From contig CATOST010000039.1 of assembly GCA_951812665.1 (NCBI GenBank), positions 1 through 64,000 on the forward strand: a stretch of DNA of 64,000 bases, read 5' to 3'. The stretch comes from an uncultured Acidobacteriota bacterium. Lineage in GTDB: Bacteria; Acidobacteriota; UBA6911; RPQK01; JAJDTT01. This document shows, in pieces, positions 34,190 through 43,294 of this stretch. Numbering within the stretch: position 1 is the first letter of the stretch; every line of letters starts with the position of its first letter. Under the pieces are notes generated by a model. The model ran no database searches, was not told the DNA's origin, and saw nothing but the letters and a program-made list of their open reading frames with translations. A program made the translations under genes and the position numbers.

Positions 34190-37009
34190 TCAGACTCGTT
34201 CCAGGGCCTGTCTCAGGAATCGCCCGGTGTAGGATCCGTCGGTGCGGGCAATGGTCTCGGGAGTTCCCTCCGCGATCAGGTATCCGCCCCTTTCTCCTCC
34301 CTCGGGACCGAGGTCGATGACCCAGTCGGCGCTTCGGATCACGTCCATGTTGTGTTCGATGATCACCACCGTGGCCTGCTTCGAGATCAACCGATCCAGG
34401 GCTCGCAGGAGCTTCTGGATGTCGTCGAAGTGGAGCCCGGTGGTGGGCTCGTCCAGGATGAAGATCGAGTCGGATCGGGTGGATTTGGCCAGGTAGGAGG
34501 CCAGCTTGACCCGTTGCGCCTCTCCGCCGGAAAGAGTGGTGGAGGGTTGGCCCAGTTTCAGGTATCCGAGGCCCACCTCTTCCAGCACTTTGAGCTTTTT
34601 CGAAAGCCGGGGATAGGATCGAAAAAACTCCAGAGCCTGGGTCACGGTCAGGTCGAGCACCTGCGCGATATTCTTGCCCCGGTAGCCGATTTCCAGGATC
34701 GTGGACTTGTATCGCCTCCCCCGGCAGTCTTCACACGTCAGTTCCACATCGGCCAGGAACTGCATGTTCACGGTAGAGTAGCCCGCTCCGTCACAGGCCT
34801 CGCAGCGGCCTCCCGGGATGTTGAAGGAGAAGTGGCCGGGACGGAGGTCCTGGCGTTGCGAAGCTCGCTGTGATGCGAAGATCTGGCGAATCTCGTCGAA
34901 CGCCTTGAGATAGGTGACGGGATTGGAACGCGGCGATTTCCCGATCGGGGACTGGTCCACCAGCAGGACTTCCTCGACCTGTTCGGCGCCTTCGATGCTG
35001 TCGAATCTTCCGACCTCGCCCTTCCATTGGGACTTCAGTTTCTTGATACCGGCGTAGATCACGTCTCCGACCAAGGTCGATTTTCCGGATCCTGAGACTC
35101 CCGTGATGCAGACCATCAGTCCCAGGGGCAGCCGCACGTCCAGATTCTTCAGATTGTGCTGGCGGGCTCCCCGGACGGTCACGAACCGGTCGCTGCGGGT
35201 TCGCCGGTAGAACGGCGTGGGGACCTTGCGCTCGCCGCGAAGATACTGCCCGGTCAAGGAGTTGGCGGCGGACCGCAGGGAGTCCACGCCGCCGCTGTAG
35301 ACCACGTAGCCTCCATGCTCTCCGGGCCCCGGGCCCAGATCCACCACCTGATCCGCCGCTTCGATCATTTCCCGTTCGTGCTCGACCACCACGACGGTGT
35401 TTCCCAGGTCCCGCAGATTCCTCAGGATGGAGATGAGGCGCCGCGTGTCTCTGGGATGGAGTCCCACGGAGGGTTCATCCAGCACGTAGAGGGTTCCGGT
35501 CAGGGACGAACCCAGGGCCGCAGCCAACTGGATCCGCTGCATCTCGCCTCCGCTCAGCGTGCTGGTGATGCGATTCAGGGTCAGGTAGTCGAGCCCCACC
35601 TTCATCAGAAAATCGAGACGTTGCCGGATCTCCCTGAGTAGGGAGTCGGCCACCGCCAGTTGACTCTCATCCAGGCGAAGTCGGCGGAAGAATTCCTGGA
35701 TTTCCTGAATCGGCATGGAGGTGAGTTGAGAAATGCGGCGTCCTCCCAGTTGAACGTCTCTCGCCTCCTGGCAGAGGCGTTCTCCCGAACAGTCGGCGCA
35801 CCGGGTGTATCCCCGGTACCGGCTGATCAGGATCCGGATGTGCATCTTGTACTTCTTGCGTTCCAGGTAGGCGAAAAATCCCTTGACTCCGGGAAAACCG
35901 CCGCTTCCGTCCCAGATCCGGCGCCGGACCGCCTCGGGCAGATCCCGGTAGGGGACGTCCAATGGGATTCCCTCTCGAAGCGCGTACTCTTGCAGCTTGC
36001 GGCCGAATTTTCGATGGCGCGGTTTGTTGAAAGGGTCTACGGGCCCTTCGGCCAGCGTCTTTGCCGGGTCCGGAATGATGAGGTCCGGATCCAGGGTGAT
36101 GGTGCTCCCGAAGCCATGGCAGGTTCGACAGGCTCCATAGGGATTGTTGAAGGAGAAGAGCCTGGGTTCCGGAACCCGATAGGAGATCCGGCAGTACTGG
36201 CATTCGAGCCGCTGGGTGAACTCCAGTTCCCGCTCCGTGCTCCGGCCGTCCTTCGAAAGGATCGAGATCCGGGCGGCCCCTCCACCCTGGTGAAAACAGG
36301 TCTCCAGGGAATCGCTCAAGCGCTGCCGGGCGCGGTCCCGTACCACCACTCGATCGACCAGAACCCGGGCCCTTGAAAGCTCGGCGGCCGGCGGTCCGTC
36401 CTGGACCTGGACCACCCGGAGGCGTCCCGCTGCTTCCAGCACCAGGCGATGGAATCCCTGTTTCAGCAGTTGGCCGGCCAGTTCCGTGGAAGGCGCGCCG
36501 GGTTCCGGTTGCAGGATGGACCCGGTCAAGGAAAAGCAGAGATAGAGACGAGTGCCCTCTGGCAGCCGAAGCAACTGCTGCACCACCTGCTCCACGGTGT
36601 CGCGTTTCACCTGCCGGCCGCAGCCGCGACAGACCAGAGTTCCGATTCGGGCGTAGACGAGACGGAGATGGTCGTAGATCTCGGTGACGGTACCCACCGT
36701 CGATCTGGGATTTCGGGAGACCGTCTTCTGCCGGATGGCGATGGCGGGACTGAGCCCCTCGATCTCCCGGACCAGGGGCTTGCGCATCCGCTCCAGGAAT
36801 TGCCGTGCGTAAGCCGACAATGACTCCACGTAGCGGCGCTGACCCTCGGCATACAAGGTGTCGAACGCCAGCGAAGACTTGCCCGATCCGCTGACTCCCG
36901 TGATCACCGTGAGCCGGTTGATGGGGATCCGAAGATCGATGTTCTTCAGGTTGTTCTGGCGCGCTCCTGCGATTCGGATCCAGGCGCCGTCATGCTCGTC
37001 GCCATTCAT
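34190..37009 (-). CDS. uvrA: Excinuclease ABC subunit A
   Basis: 939 aa from ATG 37009. Two ABC ATPase units: Walker A GVSGSGKSSL (near 39) and GVSGSGKST (near 640), signatures LSGGEMQRIQLA and LSGGEAQRVKLA, Walker B LYVLDEPSVGLHP and IFILDEPTTGLH. Zinc modules CQYC...CRTC and CEAC...CEDC are intact. It scans DNA for bulky lesions and loads UvrB. Length is normal for UvrA and the insertion domain is ordinary, so this is the housekeeping copy rather than a UvrA2. A start seven codons upstream (37030) is also possible. Confidence 0.97.
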   Translation of the reverse strand: MNGDEHDGAWIRIAGARQNNLKNIDLRIPINRLTVITGVSGSGKSSLAFDTLYAEGQRRYVESLSAYARQFLERMRKPLVREIEGLSPAIAIRQKTVSRNPRSTVGTVTEIYDHLRLVYARIGTLVCRGCGRQVKRDTVEQVVQQLLRLPEGTRLYLCFSLTGSILQPEPGAPSTELAGQLLKQGFHRLVLEAAGRLRVVQVQDGPPAAELSRARVLVDRVVVRDRARQRLSDSLETCFHQGGGAARISILSKDGRSTERELEFTQRLECQYCRISYRVPEPRLFSFNNPYGACRTCHGFGSTITLDPDLIIPDPAKTLAEGPVDPFNKPRHRKFGRKLQEYALREGIPLDVPYRDLPEAVRRRIWDGSGGFPGVKGFFAYLERKKYKMHIRILISRYRGYTRCADCSGERLCQEARDVQLGGRRISQLTSMPIQEIQEFFRRLRLDESQLAVADSLLREIRQRLDFLMKVGLDYLTLNRITSTLSGGEMQRIQLAAALGSSLTGTLYVLDEPSVGLHPRDTRRLISILRNLRDLGNTVVVVEHEREMIEAADQVVDLGPGPGEHGGYVVYSGGVDSLRSAANSLTGQYLRGERKVPTPFYRRTRSDRFVTVRGARQHNLKNLDVRLPLGLMVCITGVSGSGKSTLVGDVIYAGIKKLKSQWKGEVGRFDSIEGAEQVEEVLLVDQSPIGKSPRSNPVTYLKAFDEIRQIFASQRASQRQDLRPGHFSFNIPGGRCEACDGAGYSTVNMQFLADVELTCEDCRGRRYKSTILEIGYRGKNIAQVLDLTVTQALEFFRSYPRLSKKLKVLEEVGLGYLKLGQPSTTLSGGEAQRVKLASYLAKSTRSDSIFILDEPTTGLHFDDIQKLLRALDRLISKQATVVIIEHNMDVIRSADWVIDLGPEGGERGGYLIAEGTPETIARTDGSYTGRFLRQALERV

Positions 37010-37101
37010 TGAAACGCACCAGTCTATCACCGATCCGAACCAGTAATCGGGACTTGGGAATTGTGGTTGGCGATTCGGAATTAGGGCTCCGTGCCCCGTG
37101 G

Positions 37102-37107
37102 TATAGT
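37102..37107 (+). promoter_or_regulatory. -10 element implying a leaderless transcript
   Basis: TATAGT at 37102-37107 is only six bases before ATG 37114, so transcription would start at or next to the A of the start codon. No -35 consensus is present at 16-18 bases, and there is no ribosome binding site. Low to moderate support. Confidence 0.4.
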
Positions 37108-37113
37108 GACCCC

Positions 37114-38082
37114 ATGAGAATCACTTCGGTCTTTCCGAGGGCGGCTCTTCCGGCAGGCATTGTCCGGATCGAGCTCGATTCTTCGGACAACGTTCCAGCC
37201 CGAGCCGTCGACGTGGGCGGAGCGGTTGCCTCGATCATGGGCGCCTCGCCCCGGGCGTTGACCATCCGCATCCCCGAAACCGCCGGCCACGGGATCGCGG
37301 TTCACAATCACGCCGTGGCCCGAGCGGAACTGAACGTCGGCCGCGCTATCGCTTCGGATCTCCAGCCGGTTTCCAATCCGGTGTTGGATGCTTTCGGAAA
37401 CGTCTACGTGACCTACAGCGGGACTCGCGGGGAGAAGGTTCCATTCAGCGTATTCGTCGTCTACGCCGACGGCAGCAAGCACCCGTTTCTGGCGGATATC
37501 GTCAACCCGACCGGCTTGGCCATCGGTCCCGACGACTACCTCTACATCAGCAGCCGGCATACGGGGTCCATATATCGATCGACGTTCGACCGCCAAGTGG
37601 AAAAATTTGCCGACGGGCTGGGTTTGGCCTCCGGTCTGGTCTTTTCCCCTGCCGGCGACCTCTATGTCGGCGACCGGAGCGGATATATCTACCGGATCAC
37701 GCAGCAACGGGAACACTCGGTCGTGTGTGAGTTGGAGCCGAGTGTCTCCGCGTACCATCTGGCGTGGGGACCCGATGACAGGCTCTACGTCACCGGCCCG
37801 ACTCTGGCCACACAGGACTGTGTGTATCGCGTCTCGCCCGAGGGAGAAGTGGAGGTCTTCTTCAAGGGCGTGGGGAGGCCCCAGGGCATGGCGTTCGACG
37901 CCGCCGGCACCCTTCATATTGCCGCTTCCTACCGGGGCAGAAGGGGCCTCTTCGCCGTGGACCGGCAGGAAGCCCGCCTGGTGGTGTCCGGTCCCATGCT
38001 GGTGGGTCTTGCCTACAGCGCGGACGGACGCCTGCTCTACCTGGTGGACGGATCGCACCTGTACCAGATAGAGCTGAGTTGA
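37114..38082 (+). CDS. IPT/TIG plus NHL/SMP-30-like beta-propeller protein
   Basis: 322 aa. The N-terminal part (ITSVFPRAALPAGIVRIEL...RALTIRIPE) looks like an IPT/TIG beta-sandwich. The rest has five or six propeller repeats of NHL/gluconolactonase type (FGNVYVTYSG, PDDYLYISSRHTGSIYR, AGDLYVGDRSGYIYR, DDRLYVTGPT, AGTLHIAASYRGRRGLF, DGRLLYLVDGSHLYQI). No signal peptide is seen, unlike most propellers of this type. It ends against tgt: its TGA overlaps the TTG start, so the two are translationally linked. Function unknown; ligand binding or a lactonase-like activity are options. Confidence 0.8.
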   Translation: MRITSVFPRAALPAGIVRIELDSSDNVPARAVDVGGAVASIMGASPRALTIRIPETAGHGIAVHNHAVARAELNVGRAIASDLQPVSNPVLDAFGNVYVTYSGTRGEKVPFSVFVVYADGSKHPFLADIVNPTGLAIGPDDYLYISSRHTGSIYRSTFDRQVEKFADGLGLASGLVFSPAGDLYVGDRSGYIYRITQQREHSVVCELEPSVSAYHLAWGPDDRLYVTGPTLATQDCVYRVSPEGEVEVFFKGVGRPQGMAFDAAGTLHIAASYRGRRGLFAVDRQEARLVVSGPMLVGLAYSADGRLLYLVDGSHLYQIELS

Positions 38083-39221
38083 GTCGGCCCCTCCATCCTC
38101 GCCAAGACTCCTTCCGGATCGAGTGTAAGGACCCCTGCAGTCACGCCCGTTGCGGTGTGTTGGAGACCGCTCACGGTGCGGTCGAGACGCCGGTGTTCAT
38201 GCCGGTGGGAACCGCCGGCACGGTCAAGGCCATGTCCCCCGGCGCCCTGGAGGAGATGGGGTCCCGCATCATCCTGGCCAATGCGTACCATCTGTACCTT
38301 CGTCCCGGCGAGGCCGTGCTGGAGAGGATGGCGGGTCTGCACCGCTACATGTCGTGGAATCGAGGCATCCTGACCGACAGCGGAGGTTACCAGGTCTTCA
38401 GCCATCGGAGGCTCAGAACCATTCGGGAGGATGGCGTCGAGTTCCGCTCCCACCTGGACGGAAGCCTCCATTTTCTGAGTCCGGAGGATGTGGTCCGGAT
38501 CCAGGAGACTCTGGGCTCCGACATCGCCATGGTCCTGGATGAGTGCACGCCCTATCCCGTGAACCGGGAACGGGCTCGGAGCTCCATGGACCGGTCGCTG
38601 CGTTGGGCGCGCCGTTCGAAGGACCGGCATCGGAACCGCGGGCAGCTGCTCTTCGGCATCGTCCAGGGAAGCATGTATCCGGACCTTCGCCGCGAGAGTC
38701 TTGAGCGGCTCGTGGAGATGGATTTTCAGGGACTGGCGCTGGGAGGGTTCAGCGTGGGCGAGCCGAAGCCGCTCATGTACGACCTGGTCCAAGAGTTGGG
38801 CCCGCGGATGCCGGCGGATCTGCCCCGCTACCTGATGGGCGTGGGAACGCCTCTGGATCTTCTGTTTTGCGTTCGGCAGGGAATCGACATGTTCGATTGC
38901 GTGCTGCCGACGCGGAACGCCCGCAACGGCACTCTCTTCACTTCCCGGGGGCGGCTGAACATCAGGAACGCGACCTACCGGACCCAGGAGGATGCGTTGG
39001 ACCCCGAATGCGCGTGCCGGGTCTGCCGGCGTTTCAGCCGCGCCTACCTGAGGCACCTCCACGTCTCCGGAGAGATCCTTTCCCCGATTCTGAACACCTA
39101 TCATAACCTCTACTTTTACCTTGACTTGATGCGCAAAATCCGCCAGAGTATCGCGTCCGGATCACTCCTGGAATTGGAGAATCACTACCGGGATCAGTAC
39201 CGCGCAGCAGTGCGGCGATGA
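38079..39221 (+). CDS. tgt: tRNA-guanine transglycosylase
   Basis: 380 aa. Exchanges G34 for preQ1 in tRNAs of the Asp, Asn, His and Tyr families. TDSGGYQVFS (near 100) and GIDMFDCVLPTRNARNG (near 270) hold the two catalytic aspartates, GGFSVGEP the substrate pocket, and CACRVC with a following His the zinc site. TTG 38079 overlaps the previous stop. The gene leads into yajC-secD-secF, the classic tgt-yajC-secDF order. Gene intact and of normal length. Confidence 0.96.
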   Translation: MSRPLHPRQDSFRIECKDPCSHARCGVLETAHGAVETPVFMPVGTAGTVKAMSPGALEEMGSRIILANAYHLYLRPGEAVLERMAGLHRYMSWNRGILTDSGGYQVFSHRRLRTIREDGVEFRSHLDGSLHFLSPEDVVRIQETLGSDIAMVLDECTPYPVNRERARSSMDRSLRWARRSKDRHRNRGQLLFGIVQGSMYPDLRRESLERLVEMDFQGLALGGFSVGEPKPLMYDLVQELGPRMPADLPRYLMGVGTPLDLLFCVRQGIDMFDCVLPTRNARNGTLFTSRGRLNIRNATYRTQEDALDPECACRVCRRFSRAYLRHLHVSGEILSPILNTYHNLYFYLDLMRKIRQSIASGSLLELENHYRDQYRAAVRR

Positions 39222-39245
39222 ACCCTCTGAGGCAGAGAAACAACC

Positions 39246-39542
39246 ATGACGGAGTCACTCCTACTGGCCCAGCAATCCGGTTCGTCCTTTACCGGTTTCC
39301 TTCCTATCCTGTTGCTGGTGGCGATCTTCTACTTCATGCTCTACCGGCCGATGCAAAAGCGGAAGAAGAACCATGAGGAGATGATCACCTCCCTCAAGTC
39401 CGGCAGCAGGGTGATCACCAGCGGCGGCGTTCATGGAACCGTCGTAGCCGTCAAGGACCATACGGTCATGTTGAAAGTGGCCGATCAGGTCAAGATCGAG
39501 GTAACCAAGAGCGCCATCTCCTCTCGGCAGGTATCCGACTAG
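39246..39542 (+). CDS. yajC: SecYEG accessory protein YajC
   Basis: 98 aa with one membrane helix (FTGFLPILLLVAIFYFMLYRPMQKRKKNHEEM) followed by the cytoplasmic KOW-like domain LKSGSRVITSGGVHGTVVAVKDHTVMLKVAD, the YajC pattern. It associates with SecDF at the translocon. The gene lies 24 bases after tgt and 35 before secD, consistent with an operon. Confidence 0.95.
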   Translation: MTESLLLAQQSGSSFTGFLPILLLVAIFYFMLYRPMQKRKKNHEEMITSLKSGSRVITSGGVHGTVVAVKDHTVMLKVADQVKIEVTKSAISSRQVSD

Positions 39543-39577
39543 CCCGGTTTGACCTCGCTGTATCAAGCTGAAGCAAG

Positions 39578-41164
39578 ATGAAGAGGAAACTTCAGTACCG
39601 ATTACTCTTCGCCCTGGCCGTCTTCGCGGTCAGTGTCTATTTCTTCTACCCTCCCTCCGAGAAGGTCAAGCTGGGTCTGGACCTCAAGGGTGGGATACAC
39701 CTGGTGCTTCAGGTCATCATCGACGACGCTCTCAAGGCGGAGGCGCATCTGTTGAGGGATCGCCTGGCGCGGGCGCTCGAGGAAGAGGAGGCCGTCTTCC
39801 AGGAGATCCGGGTCAATCCTCAACTGGAGATCGAGATCCTGGGGGTGCCGGAGGAATCAGCCGATGCCGTCGAGGATCAACTGGACGGATATTCGGGGGG
39901 CTACAGTTACCGGACCCGGTTCAATCAGGGCCGGCAGGACTTCACTCTCGGGATCAGTCCGGCCTTTCGCAAGGAACTGGCCAACCTGACGGTCCGGCAG
40001 GCCCGCGAGACGATTCAAAACCGAGTGGATCAATACGGCGTGGCCGAGCCTACCATCACCGTCTATGGGAGTGGAGAGGTCCAGGACCAGATCATCGTCG
40101 AGCTGCCGGGAGTCGAAGATCCGGACCGGGTGATCAAACTCATCCGCAGTACGGCAAGACTGGACCTGAAGCTGGTGCATCCGGCCCGCGGCGGCCCCTA
40201 TGCGACTCGACAGGCGGCGGAAGACGCTTTCGACGGGTCGGTGCCGGGCGAGTACGAGATACTGCCCTATCGGAATCCCTCCGAAATCGGGCGCCAGACG
40301 CAGCACATGGTGGTCCGCAGGGCCGCGACCATCAGCGGCCAGCATATGAAGAACGCCCGGCGAACCCAGGACAGCTTCACCGGGCGCTGGAACGTGACCT
40401 TTTTTCTGAACTCGGAGGGGCGCCAATTGTTTGCGCCTGCCACCGAACAGAACGTGGGCAATCCTCTGGCCATCGTTCTGGACGGCGAGATCCGGACCTT
40501 TCCCAATATCAGCGAGAAGATCGACACGGAATCGGCCCAGATCACCGGAAACTACACGCCTGAAGAGGCAGAGGATCTGGCGCTGGTGCTCCGGTCGGGC
40601 GCTCTACCCGCCTCCATCCGGATCATCGAGAATCAGATCGTCGGACCCTCTCTGGGGATGGACTCGATTCGCAGCGGCCTCTCGGCGTCCGCATTGGGAC
40701 TCCTCCTGGTGATCGTCACGGTCCTGTTCATCTATCGCTTTTCCGGCGTCAATGCCGTGGTCTGTCTGATCTTGAATCTGGTGATCCTGGTGGGAGTCCT
40801 GGCCTACTTCAGGGCGACGCTGACTCTGCCCGGCATCGCCGGGATCATCCTGACCATCGGCATGGCCATCGACGCCAACATTCTCATATTCGAGCGCATC
40901 AAGGAGGAGCTGCGCCTGGGCAAGACGGTCCGGTCGGGGGTCGAAGCGGCGTTCGGGCGCGTGTTCATCACCATTCTGGACACCAATATCACGACCTTGA
41001 TCGGGTCCCTCTTTCTGTTCCAATTCGGTACCGGACCCATACGTGGGTTTGCGGTCACCCTTTCGGTGGGACTGGTGGCGAACATCTTCACCGCTACCTT
41101 CGTCTCCCGTACCATTTTCGGCCTGATTCTTCAGGGAAAACCGCGGGAGACGCTGTCGATCTGA
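39578..41164 (+). CDS. secD: Protein translocase subunit SecD
   Basis: 528 aa, with six membrane helices in total. The first (LLFALAVFAVSVYFF) is followed by GLDLKGGIHLVL, the large periplasmic P1 domain (RETIQNRVDQYGVAEPTI, IIVELPGVEDPDRVIKLI), LRSGALPASIRIIENQIVGPSLG and the RND helices with TIGMAIDANILIFERIKEEL. It uses proton motive force to pull proteins across the membrane. Separate SecF gene follows after seven bases. Confidence 0.97.
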   Translation: MKRKLQYRLLFALAVFAVSVYFFYPPSEKVKLGLDLKGGIHLVLQVIIDDALKAEAHLLRDRLARALEEEEAVFQEIRVNPQLEIEILGVPEESADAVEDQLDGYSGGYSYRTRFNQGRQDFTLGISPAFRKELANLTVRQARETIQNRVDQYGVAEPTITVYGSGEVQDQIIVELPGVEDPDRVIKLIRSTARLDLKLVHPARGGPYATRQAAEDAFDGSVPGEYEILPYRNPSEIGRQTQHMVVRRAATISGQHMKNARRTQDSFTGRWNVTFFLNSEGRQLFAPATEQNVGNPLAIVLDGEIRTFPNISEKIDTESAQITGNYTPEEAEDLALVLRSGALPASIRIIENQIVGPSLGMDSIRSGLSASALGLLLVIVTVLFIYRFSGVNAVVCLILNLVILVGVLAYFRATLTLPGIAGIILTIGMAIDANILIFERIKEELRLGKTVRSGVEAAFGRVFITILDTNITTLIGSLFLFQFGTGPIRGFAVTLSVGLVANIFTATFVSRTIFGLILQGKPRETLSI

Positions 41165-41171
41165 GGGATCC

Positions 41172-42347
41172 ATGGACATCATCAAAGAGCCCAAGATCGA
41201 CTGGCTCGGCAAGAGGCGGCTCTTTCTGGGCGCATCCCTGCTCTTGATCCTGGCCGGGTTCGCTTCCATAGCCATGAAGGGTGGGCTCAAGATGGGCGTC
41301 GATTTCGTCGGCGGCACACTGGTCTACGCCCGCTTCCAGGGGGAGCCTTCCCTGGATCGGATCCGGGGGGCCCTGGCAGAGGGTGGGCTCCGGGCCGAGG
41401 GGGTGACCCGGTTCGACGATCCTTCCAAGAACGAAGTCCAGATCCGTCTCGCCCGCATCGAGAGTGAAGAGAGCGCCGACCTGATCTCGGAAAGCGAAAA
41501 CATCTCTCAGGCACTGCGCCAGGAATACGACTCGGATTCGGAAGGGACGGGCGGAGTGGATCTCAACAACGTCCCCCGGTCGGTACTTTCCACACGGCTC
41601 CAGGAATGGGATCCCGAAGGGTTGCAGGAGGATCCGTCGGTGACGGACCCTGCGGCCCACTACCAGGAGGTGGCTTCCCGGATCGTCGACCTCAGGACCG
41701 GCGTCGGACTGTTCCGGGACTACTCCGAATTGTCTCAGGCGGGTCTCGAACCGGATGCGGTAAAGGCGATCGAGGAGAATTCCTATCTCGGCAACTTCGT
41801 GGTGCTGAGTGTGGAAAGCGTGGGGCCCAAGGTCGGGCAGGAGATGCAGGAGAGAGCCTGGAACGCCGTCTTCTTCTCGCTGCTGGGCATCCTGGCCTAC
41901 ATCACGATTCGGTTCAAATTCGTGCATGGCGTCGCGGCCATCGCAGCGTTGTTTCACGATGTTCTCATTACCGTGGGCGCGTTGTCGCTGACTGATCGGG
42001 AGTTGACCTTGACGGTGGTGGCGGCACTGCTGACCCTGGTCGGCTATTCCATCAACGACACCATCGTCGTATTCGACCGGCTGCGGGAGAACGAGGTCCG
42101 AATGAGGCGATCGAGTTTGTATGATCGCATCAACGCCAGCATCAACCAGATCCTGAACCGCACCATCATGACCTCCGGATCGACGTTCGTGGCTCTGCTT
42201 GCCCTTTTCCTTTTGGGAGGACCGGTTCTCAACAGCTTCTCTTTCGCCCTGGTCGTGGGTATAATCGTCGGAACTTATTCGTCCATCGGCGTCGCCAGCC
42301 CCATCGTTTCGGGTTGGTATAAGTTCAGGGAGTCCCGGCGTAATTGA
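41172..42347 (+). CDS. secF: Protein translocase subunit SecF
   Basis: 391 aa with SecF landmarks GVDFVGGTLVYARF, VESVGPKVGQEM, ITVGALSLTDRELTLTVVAALLTLVGYSINDTIVVFDRLRENE and INQILNRTIMTSGSTFVALLALFLLGG. The periplasmic part between residues 90 and 200 is longer than in E. coli and rich in acidic residues, giving a protein about 70 residues above the usual length of roughly 320. It pairs with SecD. A promoter for the next operon lies just downstream. Confidence 0.96.
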   Translation: MDIIKEPKIDWLGKRRLFLGASLLLILAGFASIAMKGGLKMGVDFVGGTLVYARFQGEPSLDRIRGALAEGGLRAEGVTRFDDPSKNEVQIRLARIESEESADLISESENISQALRQEYDSDSEGTGGVDLNNVPRSVLSTRLQEWDPEGLQEDPSVTDPAAHYQEVASRIVDLRTGVGLFRDYSELSQAGLEPDAVKAIEENSYLGNFVVLSVESVGPKVGQEMQERAWNAVFFSLLGILAYITIRFKFVHGVAAIAALFHDVLITVGALSLTDRELTLTVVAALLTLVGYSINDTIVVFDRLRENEVRMRRSSLYDRINASINQILNRTIMTSGSTFVALLALFLLGGPVLNSFSFALVVGIIVGTYSSIGVASPIVSGWYKFRESRRN

Positions 42348-42372
42348 GAATGTGTTTGGGTCGATTAGACTC

Positions 42373-42401
42373 TTGACTCGCCAAAATGCGGGTAGTAGTA
42401 T
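42373..42401 (+). promoter_or_regulatory. Sigma-70 promoter of the tonB-exbBD operon
   Basis: TTGACT (42373-42378) and TAGTAT (42396-42401) are spaced by exactly 17 bases, 64 bases upstream of the tonB start and just after secF. This is among the best-formed promoters in the window. Confidence 0.7.
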
Positions 42402-42464
42402 CTCCGGCGTGTTTTCGGGGGCTTACCCTTTAGGATTTTTGGGGTATAGAGAGGGTGGCTGACC

Positions 42465-43226
42465 ATGTTTGATCAACTCATCGAATCTTCGGCGAATCGG
42501 GAGGGCCGAGGCAAGAGTCTCGTGTTCATGTCCCTGATGATCCATCTGGGCATTGTGGGGGTCCTGATCGTGATTCCACTGATCTACTATCAGGGGCTTC
42601 CCGAGCAGGAACTCTTGACCATGTTGGCCCCGCCGCCGCCGCCACCACCCCCGCCACCGCCACCGCCGCCGCCACCGGCGCCCATCAAGAGACAGCGGGT
42701 CCAGGTGGTCAAGTTGGATCCATCCCAGTTCGTAGCTCCCACCGAGGTCCCCAAGGAGATACCTGTGCCCATGGATGACATCCCGGAGGTGTCCTCACTG
42801 AGCGGTATGACCGGAGGGATCCCGGGCGGTGTTCCGGGAGGCATCCCGGGTGGAATTCCGGGGGGCATGATCGGGGGAGTGATCGGCGCTCTTCCTTCGG
42901 AGGCGCCGCCGCCGCCGCCACCGCCCAAGAAGAAGAAGGATCCGATCCGTGTCGGTGGCAACGTTCAGGCTTCGAGGCTGGTCCACCGGGTGGAGCCGGA
43001 GTATCCCGAACTGGCTAAGCGGGCGCGGGTATCCGGGATGGTCATTCTGCAGGTCATCGTCAGCGAAGGGGGCAGTGTCCAGGAGGTCAAGATTGTCCGT
43101 GGACACCCCTTGTTGAACGATGCAGCCACTCGTGCGGTGAGACAGTGGAGATATTCGCCGTATCTGCTCAACGGAGAGCCAATCCCGGTTATTGCCACCG
43201 TCACGGTGAACTTCGTTCTCAGGTGA
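42465..43226 (+). CDS. tonB: TonB-family energy transducer
   Basis: 253 aa. A cytoplasmic N-tail and membrane helix (FMSLMIHLGIVGVLIVIPLIYY) are followed by a run of 16 prolines, a basic segment, a GGIPGGVPGG-type repeat region (about residues 117-140), a second seven-proline run, and the TonB C-terminal domain (SRLVHRVEPEYPELAKRARVSGMVILQVIV...VRQWRYSPYLLNGEPI). It spans the periplasm to energise outer-membrane receptors using the ExbB-ExbD motor encoded next. Own promoter upstream. Confidence 0.93.
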   Translation: MFDQLIESSANREGRGKSLVFMSLMIHLGIVGVLIVIPLIYYQGLPEQELLTMLAPPPPPPPPPPPPPPPPAPIKRQRVQVVKLDPSQFVAPTEVPKEIPVPMDDIPEVSSLSGMTGGIPGGVPGGIPGGIPGGMIGGVIGALPSEAPPPPPPPKKKKDPIRVGGNVQASRLVHRVEPEYPELAKRARVSGMVILQVIVSEGGSVQEVKIVRGHPLLNDAATRAVRQWRYSPYLLNGEPIPVIATVTVNFVLR

Positions 43227-43294
43227 GGACGTTTTTTTGAGATTGCTTCGGCGCGAAATCGCAAGTAATTCAGGTCATTGGGGAGGATAGAAGG

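Noticed and set aside
34190-37009. UvrA2-type paralog
   Set aside because: Length, insertion domain and zinc modules are those of ordinary UvrA.
42620-42935. Tandem DNA repeat or CRISPR-like array
   Set aside because: The repetition is codon-level (Pro and Gly-Gly-x-Pro) inside the TonB spacer; there are no unique spacers.
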